From: Gnetum montanum
Taxonomy: Eukaryota; Streptophyta; Gnetopsida; Gnetales; Gnetaceae
NCBI GenBank assembly: GCA_015680685.1
Contig: MNCI01022074.1
Coordinates: 593,628 to 657,627 of the forward strand
Direction: 5' to 3'
Length of the DNA stretch: 64,000 bases
Part shown: in pieces, positions 1 to 9,860 of the stretch
How the letters are laid out: every line of letters starts with the position of its first letter
Position numbering within the stretch: the first letter of the stretch is position 1
Program-made: the position numbers and the translations under genes
Notes under the pieces: model-generated
Database searches by the model: none
What the model was told of the DNA's origin: nothing
Seen by the model: the letters and a program-made list of their open reading frames with translations, nothing else

Positions 1-512
1 GCGTCTCATCAAATGGTTTAATTTGATGTGGAACTATGCTTCGTTGTACAAGGAATTTGCAAATTAAGTTACACTTTCTCCTTGTGGTTCTTTTTATTTT
101 CTTGCTACCCTTAGTGGTTGATGTACTTATTATAGGAAGGCATCCTTTTAGAGCTTGTTGGGATCCGATGAGATTGAGTTGTTTTGTTGTGTCAAAACAC
201 TTTAGAGCAAAGCTCTATTTTATATAGGTTTTGGGATCTTTTAAACCACTCTTGAGCTTGTTCCAACCTTTCAGTGTTGAGAGTTGTTATAGTGATGAAC
301 ATCTTCTTTGTGGAGCTTAAACTTTGTAAAGGTTATGGTTTGTTCTAAACCACATGTTAAAAGAAACAAGTTCTAGAACTATGTAAGGAATCTACCATCT
401 GAGTGTTGAGTATCCAAGTTGGGAAAGCACATAATTCGTATGTTTTTTGTAATAGGTTTTACTTGAAAATTAGGGAATTTATTCATACCCTCTTCTAAGT
501 TCTCAGTTCTCA
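1..512 (+). repeat. Copia-A 5' LTR, 3' portion only
   Basis: This matches the second half of the right-hand LTR at about 5280-5776 with many point differences; both contain the block around TTACACT...CTCCTTGTGG. It ends in CTCA two bases before the primer binding site. The 5' half lies outside the window. Confidence 0.88.
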
Positions 513-514
513 AG

Positions 515-526
515 TGGTATCAGAGC
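515..526 (+). promoter_or_regulatory. Copia-A primer binding site, tRNA-Met type
   Basis: TGGTATCAGAGC is the standard plant copia primer site complementary to the 3' end of initiator tRNA-Met. It lies two bases after the LTR end, as expected for minus-strand DNA synthesis priming. Confidence 0.93.
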
Positions 527-553
527 CTAGTTATCTCTCATAGATAAGGCAAC

Positions 554-1130
554 ATGAACAAGGAAGGAACAATTAACATCAAGAACAATTGGATAAGGAG
601 ATTAATGTGCTTCATCGATTGCTATGTTTAGATAATATATCACATTTGTAGAGGTAAATCTTCCATTCCCCTCTTTACATTTAGGAATATGAAAGACTAC
701 AACTGCAAATGTGATAAAACTTATGACAATCTGGACAACAAGGAAAGTAAAAACAATGAATATTCTTCTAAAGAAAGGTATGGGTTGTCTTGTCATGAAG
801 TTATTTCTTTCCAAAACTTATGTGTTAAAATGAAAGATGTATTACATGACAAGGAAATGAAATTTTGGTTCTTAATGATGAATGTTCCTATCTTAAGAAA
901 TAAAACTTAGACCTATAGCCTAAATTCAAAAACTAACTGATGTGTTTAAACAAATAAATAAGAACTCTTTAGAGAAGCCCACAAACAAGAGGCAAAAGGA
1001 TGCATGTCTTAGTGAATAAAAGAAGTTCAATCCAGGTTTGGTAAAATGTCAAAGCCTAGAATCTTAAATTGTTTCATTTGTGGAAAATCTAGTCATATTC
1101 AAGCATATTATGGATGAAACAGTATACTAG
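554..1130 (+). pseudogene. Copia-A gag remnant with zinc knuckle
   Basis: Reading starts near an ATG at 554 and shifts frame several times. The open piece at 689-910 is lysine- and asparagine-rich. At 1070-1111 the frame gives C-F-I-C-G-K-S-S-H-I-Q-A-Y-Y, a CX2CX4HX4C zinc knuckle whose last cysteine has become tyrosine. The gag is only about half the usual copia length, so an internal deletion is likely. The role would be RNA packaging and particle assembly; this copy cannot make a full protein. Confidence 0.7.
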
Positions 1131-1246
1131 ATCTTGGCAAGCATAGTCTAGGCTAGAAACTTTGCAGGTTTGGAAACAAAAAGAGAAGGAAGCCTAAAAA
1201 GAACCTAATGGCTCAAATAGCTCTCCTTGATGCCAAAACCAACATG

Positions 1247-1687
1247 TGGTATACTGATAGTGGATGCTCAAGGCACATGACAAGTAATAAAACCTACTTT
1301 ACCCACTACTCAAAATAAAATTATGGAACTATCATGTTTGGAGATGACATGGAGGCTCTAATCATAGGTATTGATACCATAGGAGGAAAAGGTAAAGGAC
1401 TACCAACTATAAATAATATTTTATTTGTTAAAGGCTTTAAAAATAATCTTCCTAGTGTTAGTCAATTCTGTGATTCAAATTTCAGTGTAAAATTTTCTAG
1501 CAAGATGTGTAGAATACAAGACTTAAACTCCGAAGACATTGTAAGAGAAGAAAAAAGAAAAGGAAATATTTACACCACTGTATTTGGAAAAAATTATAAC
1601 CTTGAATCTAAGGGCTTAATTAGTTGTATAGATGATTTCCTTTTATGGCATAGGAAGCTAGGCCACATAAACAAAGAAATTCTTTAG
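1247..1687 (+). pseudogene. Copia-A protease and GAG-pre-integrase region
   Basis: W-Y-T-D-S-G-C-S-R-H-M-T at 1247-1282 contains the D-S-G active-site triad of the copia aspartic protease. An open stretch from 1334 to 1687 ends with L-L-W-H-R-K-L-G-H-I-N, the GAG-pre-integrase signature that carries the histidines of the integrase HHCC zinc finger. A stop (TAA) at about 1316 separates protease start from this stretch, and another at 1687 separates it from the integrase core. Confidence 0.85.
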
Positions 1688-1751
1688 ACTCTTGTAACAA
1701 AGGAAATAGTTTGTGGGCTACCCAAACTCAAAGACTTTAATCTAAACACTT

Positions 1752-2510
1752 GTGAAGCATGCTAGAAAAATAAAGAAAAAAAGGGTTAGGTTTGGTAAGA
1801 AAAATTATATATTTATCACTTATACCTTAGATCTAATTCATATGGATGTAGTTGATCCTTCTCAAATACTTAGTTTGGGAAAGAAAATGTACTTTCTAAC
1901 GATTATTGATTATTACTCTCATTTTACTTGGGTTTCCTTTTTATATCATAAGGATGAGGTATTTGATCATTTTTTGATAATTTGCAATCAAATATACAGA
2001 GAAAAAGGCTATGTTATTAATGTTATCAAGAGTGATAATGGAGGAGAATTCAATAACATCATGTTTGAGTGATTTTGCAAAGTGAACAACATGCTTCATT
2101 AATTTTCTACTATAAGAACTCCATAGAAAATTGGTGTAGCTATAAGGAAAAATAGGATCTTAAATGAAATGGGAAGAACCATACTAAATGATCAAAATAT
2201 TTCCTATCACTTTTGGGCCGAAGCTATCAACACTGCTTGCTATGTCTCGAATAGAGTCTTGGTAAGAATGTTTACATCTAAAAATTCTTTTGAATTATGG
2301 ATTAGTAGAAAACCCTCAGTAGGTTATTTTCATGTCTTTGGTTAAAAATGTCATATTCTAAATGATAAAGATATCTTAAGAAAATTTGATCCTAAAACTA
2401 ATGAATAGATTTTCTTAAGATACTCATTAGTTAGCAAAAATTATAAAGGTTTCAATAAAAGAACAAGCACTATAGAAGAAACTATAAATGTTAAAATTGA
2501 TTATCATGAC
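1752..2510 (+). pseudogene. Copia-A integrase core remnant
   Basis: The open part at 1752-2072 shows D-L-I-H-M-D-V (first catalytic Asp), F-L-T-I-I-D-Y-Y-S and I-K-S-D-N-G-G-E-F (second catalytic Asp). Downstream, the broken frame still shows W-A-E-A-I-N-T-A-C-Y and, around 2300-2450, the copia C-terminal F-G-x-K-C-H-I-L-N segment. Stops at about 2070, 2345 and 2407 disrupt it. The family inserts element cDNA into chromosomes; this copy is inactive. Confidence 0.87.
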
Positions 2511-2799
2511 ATTACTACTCCACAACCTAATGATGAAGTTATTTTCATTCAAAAATTATCAAATGTTACTCAAGTTCAAATTGACAAAAATTCCTAAACA
2601 TGAGGAAGAGCAAGAAGATGAACTTTAGGAAAATTCTCCCATTCAACCCAAAAAGCCTAGACTTAGTAGAACACATTCCCTTAATGATGTCATTGGACAA
2701 GTTCAAGATGGTATTCACAAAAGAAGACAAACTAAGGAAATTTGTTCTTATGCAACATATCTTTCCCAAATTAAACCCAAAAACTTCAAAGAAGTAGAA

Positions 2800-3575
2800 G
2801 GAGAAGAAGGATGGATTTGTGCTATGCAAGATGAACTAAATCAATTTACTAGAAATAATGTATGGGATTTAGTACCTAAACCAAATTATAAACTAATCAT
2901 TGGGACAAAATGGGTAGTTAGGAACAAAACTAATGAAAGTGAAAATACCATAAAAAATAAAGCTAGATTAGTTGCCAAATGATACAATCAATAAGAAGGA
3001 ATTGATTTTGATGAAAATTTTGCTCTTGTTGCTAGATTAGAGTCTATTAGACTTCTTGTGAGATACACTAATATTAAAAATACCAAACTATATCAAATAA
3101 ATATAAAGAGTACCTTCCTAAATGGGACTATAGAAGAAGAAGTTTATGTTGAAAAACCTAAAGGATTTATAGATCCTATCAAATCCAACTATGTTTACAA
3201 ACTTAAGAAGTCTCTCTATGAGCTTAAGCAAGCTCCTAGAGCTTAGAATGAAAGACTTTCCCAAGATCTTACATCAAATGGTTTTGAAAGAAGGTTGATG
3301 TCACCTTATTTTTTAAATAGGAAAATAGTGATCTACTTATAGTTCAAATTTATATTAATGATATAATCCTTGGTGCCACTAATAAAACTCTTTGAAAGAA
3401 ATTCTCAATCCTTCTAAAATTTGAATTTGAAATGAGAATGATGGGGGAATTTAAAAACTTTCTTGGATTTCCAATCAATCAAATTGTATATGGAACATTC
3501 ATTTGTAAAAAAAAATGTGTTAAAGATCTTCTACTAAAATTCAATCTAGGTCATTTCAAGGTAAAAAAATCACTC
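2800..3575 (+). pseudogene. Copia-A reverse transcriptase remnant
   Basis: Recognisable blocks in order are W-I-C-A-M-Q-D-E-L-N (about 2815), G-T-K-W-V-V-R-N-K (about 2900), K-A-R-L-V-A-K (about 2960), F-L-N-G-T-I-E-E-E-V-Y-V (3112-3150) and Y-K-L-K-K-S-L-Y-E-L-K-Q-A-P-R-A (3195-3243). The catalytic Y-x-D-D box at about 3350 reads Y-I-N-D, so the first of the paired aspartates is replaced by asparagine. Stops and frame changes are frequent. Confidence 0.88.
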
Positions 3576-3577
3576 CT

Positions 3578-4267
3578 ATGGCTGCAAAATTAAAGCTTAC
3601 CAAGGATGATCAAGGAAAGCCTATTGATCACAAGCTCTATAGAGGTGTGATAAGTTGCCTACCTTATTTAACTACTAGTAGATCAAACATAGCATTAAGC
3701 ATAGGAATGTGTGCTAGATATCAAGTTGCTGCAAAAGAGTCCCATTTAAAAGTAGTTAAGCATATTTTTCATTATCTAAAAGGTACCACTATCTAAGGCC
3801 TTTGGTATCCAAAGGACTCTCCACTTGATCTTCTTGGATATTATGATGTTGATTAGGCAGGATGTTCTAATGATCATCGTAGTACAAGTGGAAACTGAAT
3901 TTTCCTAGGTAGAAGTCTTTTTTCTTGGACAACCAGAAAGCAAACTTCTAGAACACTTTCCATAGTAGAAGTTAAATAAATCTCAGTTGGGAGTTATTAT
4001 GCTCAACTATTATGGATGAAAGAAATGCTTAAAGACCTAGGAGTACAATCTCAATCTACACCTAAATACTATGACAATAATAATGCCATCAACATGACAA
4101 AAAAATCCAATTTAACATTCATGGAAAAAACAAATTGAGATTCAACATCACTTTATATGAGAACATACTCAAGATGGACACATAAAACTAGAATTTATTG
4201 GAATCAAAAATCAACTAGAAAATGCTTTCACAATACACCTTGATGACCAAAGATTGACTACTATGTA
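3578..4267 (+). pseudogene. Copia-A RT C-terminus and RNase H remnant
   Basis: The open segment 3578-3796 carries the copia RT-RNase H linker (Y-R-G-V-I-S-C-L-P-Y-L-T-T-S-R and V-K-H-I-F-H-Y-L-K-G-T). After a stop, the RNase H domain reads L-G-Y-Y-D-V-D, S-T-S-G-N, S-W-T-T-R-K-Q and E-M-L-K-D-L-G, with stops replacing tryptophan or other codons. The pol reading ends near 4267, followed by about 400 bases of untranslated sequence before the polypurine tract. Confidence 0.85.
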
Positions 4268-4666
4268 ACGATATGGGAATAGGACCCTCTCGTATCAAGT
4301 AAGTTTTCTTACATTTGTATTTTTATATTTATTTATTTAAAAATATTATTTTATCTCTTAAACAATAAACATTTTTCTTCTTGCATGCATTTAGGGGAAG
4401 TTCTACTCCACACCCTTTTGATGATGACTAGAAAGGGGGAGGATTTCATAGATTGGTAGTATTAATGATTATGATGTGATATGAGTGTGGTAATTGTGAT
4501 GTAAGAATGTAAAATGACTTGAATAATTATGTGTTTTGAATGATTTTGAGTTAGTACACATTGGAATCTAATGCGTACATTCATATGAATAATTGTGATA
4601 TTGAAAATATATGACTTACTGATTTCTGGGAGACTACTAATCTATTTTCTTAAGTTTTGGACATCA

Positions 4667-4682
4667 CAAAAAAGGGGATGAT
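4667..4682 (+). promoter_or_regulatory. Copia-A polypurine tract
   Basis: AAAAAAGGGGATGAT lies directly before the TGTTAAAAT start of the 3' LTR, the expected place for the plus-strand DNA primer. Confidence 0.85.
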
Positions 4683-5776
4683 TGTTAAAATTTTGGTATG
4701 TGAAAAAATTAAGGAAAATAGAGAACAAAGGATGTTGGTTATGGTTATTATGTTTTCAAGACAAGAACAACAACTCCACATCATGGACAAGGACTCCAGG
4801 AAACATGGTTGTCGAAGTAAAAGACTTCATAGGAAAAATGAGAGAAACTGTAAGTATAAAGACTACAAGCTAAATGAAGATTCTCCAAGGATTAAGAGGA
4901 AGCTAAATTAATAAGAGAAAGCCTCATGAACCAAAGATCAAAAGTCAAGAAGGTGTCTCCAATGAACAGAAGACATATTGGTTGAGAGGAAGTCAATGAT
5001 AGGAAGACATCTTCTAAAAATAGGAGATGTCTTTTTGAAAGAATACATCTCCCTAGAGATGTCCCATTCATAAAGGAGACATCTCCCCAGAACTAAGGTT
5101 GAATTTAGAGAGATGTCCTAATCTCAAAGGAGACATCTACAATAGTTGTTGAATACCCATTGCATGAATTTCAAGGTGTCTTTAGAAATTCTAATACTAT
5201 AAGAAGACTTCAAATTCTTGATTTTTGAGCAAGCATTGTCAACATCAAAGCCATCATTGTCTATCTAATGTTGTTGTACTTGTGTACTTGAATTGTCATA
5301 TCAATTGTTTAATTTGTTGTGAAACTGTGTTTCATTGTACAATGAATTTGTAAATTGAGTTACACTCTCCTTGTGGATCTTTTTCTTTTTTTACTACCCT
5401 ATCAGGTTGATGTGCTTCTTATGAGAAGGCATCTTTTTAGAGTTTTTTGAGATCCTATGGGATTGAGTTGTTTTTCTACATCAAAACACTCCAAAGTGAA
5501 GCTCTATTTTGTATAGGTTGTGGGATCCTTTAAATTACTCTTGAGCTTGTTGAGATCTTATGGGGTTGAGAGTTTTCACAATGACAAAACTCTCCTTACC
5601 AGTGTCCTCTAAACCATATTTTGAAAGAAACAAAGTTCAGAGGTGTGCAAGGAATCTACCCTTCAGGTGTGGAGTATCCAAGTTGGAAAACCACATAATT
5701 CTTGCATTTTGTATAATATGTGTTGCTTGTGATTTGGAAAATTATTAATCCTCCTCTTCTAAGTTCTTAATCCTCA
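4683..5776 (+). repeat. Copia-A 3' LTR, full length (about 1.09 kb)
   Basis: Starts TGTTAAAAT after the polypurine tract and ends ...CCTCA at the position matching the end of the 5' LTR. U3 holds a cluster of short GGAGACATCTCC-like inverted motifs (4950-5150), then a TATAAG box at 5198-5203. The stretch from about 5280 to the end is what can be compared with the left LTR. Confidence 0.88.
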
Positions 5777-6069
5777 AGTTCATAACTTAGAAGCGTATTA
5801 AGTATGCTACATGAAACCATATAAGTGACATGACTAGCATGACACACATAGGCAGTGATCACAATTAGGACATTCAGCCATAAGAGTTAGCATTTCCCTA
5901 GAAGAGCTAAGACATGTTACTACTCTAACATATCTAACATTAAGCCCTACTCTCAAGAGAAGGGTGGTGGCCTAAGCATCAAAGAAGAAGCTCATCTATA
6001 AGTCTACATACCCTTGTGATGAAGTACACAAAGAAATCAAGGCCAATGTAGTTCATTGATAATGATTAT
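5777..6069. other. Unassigned spacer between Copia-A and Gy1
   Basis: About 290 bases with no convincing ORF, repeat or similarity to the neighbouring elements. Confidence 0.5.
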
Positions 6070-6946
6070 TAATGCGCAGTGGAGCAATCCAACACCCAAC
6101 CATACAAGTCGTGAATGTTCATGCATGACCCAATCATAATCCATAGATACTTAATATAGTTATGCTAGTAATTGAGTTGAATTTTGAGATCACTATGTTC
6201 TCACTTTGAGTTAGTGAAAGCTAAACTTATGATTTAACTCATAGTGAGGCATATGATTAATTGATGTTATGTGGCTTCTAAATGCTCTTAAAGTAAACAT
6301 AGTGAAAAATATCTAAGTCTAGGTAACTAATAAAGCATAAACCTATTTTATCCTATTGTAATGAATAATCATTCCTAATTCACTAGACACACCTTGGGCT
6401 CATATAATCGTCACCAGGATTACCAAGTATTATGCTACTAGGTGAACAAGCAATAATACTACTAGGGTTACCAAAAAATCATACTTAGCACTTGAAATCA
6501 ATTGTATCCATATCACTTACTATTAACAAGTAAAAATAAATGGCTTGAGAAAGTAAAGTATTAAGCTAGTAAAATAGTAAAGATTATGTTAAGTAAACAA
6601 AAGAAACTAAGTGGATGCTGTAATGATGGGAAATAGTCATCACAACTTGTGCCCAAGTACAATTTTTTTGAATAAAGACACCGTTCAACTATCACACATT
6701 ACACTATTGGAATTCACTCTCTATCATTAAGTATAAGTCTAAGAAATGAAACTACAAGAGTTTCCTTATGAGTGAAATGAAAAGTTATTAGATTATGCAC
6801 ACAAATGTTGTATTTATAGGGCTACACACATCTCATGACATCATATCAATAATGACATAGCATGTGCTACAACATCATATTAACGACATTATTGATATGA
6901 TATCATTGTTATGATATTGCATTGACCAAAAATTTTAAATTTATAA
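6070..6946 (-). repeat. Gy1 3' LTR
   Basis: Aligns with 18381-18927 from the element-proximal edge (GCAGTGGAG..AATCCAACACCC). It continues into a U3 with TATAAATA on the minus strand at 6812-6819 and a decayed GATATC-type palindrome cluster at 6829-6925. The terminal TCATCA has decayed. Confidence 0.88.
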
Positions 6947-6957
6947 TACCCCATAAC
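6947..6957 (-). promoter_or_regulatory. Gy1 polypurine tract, decayed
   Basis: Minus strand GTTATGGGGTA lies next to the 3' LTR. It corresponds to the AGTCATGGGGGTA tract of sister elements Gy3 and Gy4, and is followed in all of them by the related GGAACTCGAGGACGAG-like block. Confidence 0.75.
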
Positions 6958-7140
6958 TAACTGGAAACTTGTCCTTAAGTTATAACAAAATGAGGATAGA
7001 ACTCCTTATAAAATTGGGAGATAGATTTGGCTTAACATGACTGACTGCCTATTTACATGACTTGGAATGTCGTAATACTATTTTTACAAAATTGACACAA
7101 GTTCATGACAATAACAAAACTTGAAATAGCTTGATGTAGA

Positions 7141-9860
7141 TTAGGTTCTCAATGGTGGTGGATCTTCCATTAGCTACTTCCCCTTATCATTAGGCTTCTT
7201 GAATTGGTATCTATTCAGTAGTGCCTGAAGTTTCTCTTCTTCTATCCTAGGATCATGTATTGTCCATGCTTATTGAGCAATGTGTGATGAAGCTAGTAAA
7301 TTCCATGAGCATGGCAATTCCAGGAACATTTGATTAACCTTGACCTACTATGCTATGAACTACTATCTTTTCTCTTCAAATGTTCTAGCTATCTTTCTTA
7401 ATTCTTGATAATCAAACATCTAATGAGCTAGGTTAGCTACTACATCTTTTTCACCCTAGTAGCTAGCCTTGACAGCTTTTAGTTCTGAGTTTTCCATGTG
7501 TAACTTTTGTAGTGCATCCTTTCTATCAATAAGCTCTTTCTCATACAGAGCATACATGGCCACTACTTATTGTTATAGTTTATTTCTAGGCCTAATTAAT
7601 GTCAACATGGCCAAATTAGCATACCAAAGGTTTGTTAATCCCATTTACTTGGTCAAATCCTCAATCTATAGGTCTTTGTTCTTTATCTTTTCTTGGTGGA
7701 CATGAGCAAGACTATCCATAATTAACTACCAATCAAAATCTTGTGTAGTAATTGTAATGATCTTAGCCTTTTCCATCTAGACCTCCTTCTCATTGATCTA
7801 CTTGTACATGCCCACCTGGTCCCTAAAATGCTCTTTGAGTCACTCATATTTCTTGGCCTTATTTTGCCATGTGCAAATCTTAATAGTAGACTTTTGATGA
7901 ATTACATAGACTTTTTCCATTGAAAAAATTCTATTTTCATGAGCCAAGTGACTCATGTCTTGTTTTACTCTCATTAGTTATTCTCATAATTTGTGGATGC
8001 TTTCTTCAAGAACATTTTTCTATTTCTCAACATTTGTCGACCAAGCATTATTTGTAGTTAATTGTTTATTCTCTTCTTGTAGGGCAGTGAGTATTGTAGC
8101 ATGTGTGTATGTCTATGCTTTTGCTACTAACACATCCCATACTTCCTTCTCCTTCTCCTCTTTTATCCTCATATTATGATCAATCAACCTATTCACATGA
8201 TCATTTCTAAACTATTATAGTTAGCCTGGTGCTACAAAATACATTAGATCTCTTTTCTCAACTTGTAGGATGGTTGGCTCTTCTTGTAGTCTTTACACTT
8301 CATTTTTGACATGCTCTGCCATGGTTTCAACCATGACCAACCATCCTTTTATGATAATCAATTTAGACTAAACTACAATAATTTCACTTGGGATATCAAA
8401 AAGATTCTACGTTACCTACCTTATTTATAGTAGTTTGTCCAAGATGTCTTCATGTTCAATATGATTCATTAAGGTACTAGCAAGTATTTAAGTGTCTCTT
8501 GTTCCAAAAATATTAGTTGGTATCACAACAAGAACATTGAATGATTTCTTAATATGATTGATGATAACCTCAACTGCTCTTGCTACATCTTAATGCAGCA
8601 TAATCATGATTGTGGCTCTTTCACCTATTTCAAGCATCACTTGGAATGATTCAATGTGCTTTGAGATTTTTCATGCCCAATCATCCTCTTCTCCTATTTG
8701 TAGTGACACTTTCCCACTAGCTGGGACTATGGATATGGTGGGCCTCATGGAGATATGTTTTACTTTATATAAATTGGTTGCCTCCTTTGTTCCTCAACTA
8801 ACTATTTCAACAATCTACTGCAAATGGCTCATAGAAGGTTGGTAATCCTATGATAGTAGTGAACTTGTTGTTGCTTCTACTCAACTTGTGGTTGACTACT
8901 ATGTCCATCTTGTTGTTGTTGACCAATAGCTAGGATGCTACTGGCAAGAGTGGTACCTGCAGTTCCCTTAATGCCTACTCATTCTTCTACTTGATCTTTC
9001 TTGGGTTGTACTGGTTTCAGAATTTCTACATATGAGGCACTCTAGGCCTTCCTAGGGACATCATTGGATTACCATAGGATTCTAGCTTATTTTCACAACT
9101 TTCTGATAAGGTAAGGAAATGGAAGTGTCAACTTGCTTGCCCTCTTGTCCACAGATTTCCTTTGAATTTCTACGAAGTACCAATGTGCAATGTTGACATT
9201 GAACTTTCCCATCATGATGGCACTTCCCCTATCTACATAAGTGAACATTCTATTAAGCTTTTTTGTAGGAAATAAATGGTAGATGCCAATTTTAAAATAT
9301 ATCTTTTCTTTGGCCATGAACTCACTACAATCTTTATCTTCTTTCTTGTATGTCCTTTGTAATCACAACCTTTTTGCATTAGTGTCATATCCTATCGAGA
9401 TCTATGCCACATTTTTTCTTTCACTAGAAACATTAAAAGCCTTGAGAATTGCTTCCATTGAATAGGATACTAAAACTCCTTCGACTTTTACTATTACATT
9501 AATCTATTTTCTTTTTTTTTTTTGCTAGAATTGGTACATTTCTCATAAGTACCATTTGCCACTACTAGTAAGTGTGGGCCATAAACATGACACTTGTAGT
9601 TGTGCCTTCACTATCTTTGGATTGAATTCCATAGATAAACCAAAACTCAATTCATTTTTCAAGTGCTTGTGGAATCTCTACCTCTCCTTGGATTGAGTGC
9701 TCTATGGTAGGAGTTTGTTGATGGATACTATATGATTGAGCCTCCTACTTTGCATGTTTCCCTTGTAGGGTTTATTTCCTTGTTTAGCCTCTCCCATGGC
9801 CTCTTGGTCTTTTGCTCCTTGGTTTTGAGGATCCTCCTTCTAGTATTTTCTTTGGACCAT
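7141..9860 (-). pseudogene. Gy1 post-pol ORF: mobile-domain plus coiled-coil protein, broken
   Basis: From a likely ATG at 9860 to a TAA at 7141 the minus strand can be read as about 900 codons with many stops and some frame changes. The N-terminus is short and lysine-rich. An L-W-P-T-L-T-S-S-G segment (about 9560) and an open block at 9093-9317 ending L-P-F-P-Y-L-I-R-K-L resemble the putative plant transposon protein / plant mobile domain seen in many retroelement ORFs (family memory, not searched). The second half is heptad-like, for example A-L-Q-E-E-N-K-Q-L near 8080. The C-terminus has T-I-H-D-P-R-I-E-E-E. The same protein is traceable in Gy2 and Gy6. Function unknown; its position is that of the env-like or accessory ORF of Athila-type elements. 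Confidence 0.72.

Larger units (their letters stand above)
1..5776 (+). mobile_element. Copia-A: degenerate Ty1/copia LTR retrotransposon
   Basis: Two related sequences bracket a gag-protease-integrase-RT-RNase H order, which is the copia arrangement with integrase before RT. The left LTR is cut by the window edge, so its target duplication cannot be tested. A tRNA-Met-type primer site follows the left LTR and a polypurine tract precedes the right one. Every coding domain is interrupted by stop codons or frameshifts. The W-Y-x-D-S-G-C-S-R-H-M-T protease motif and the Y-K-L-K-K-S-L-Y RT motif are standard for plant copia elements; the exact lineage is not assigned. Confidence 0.93.
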
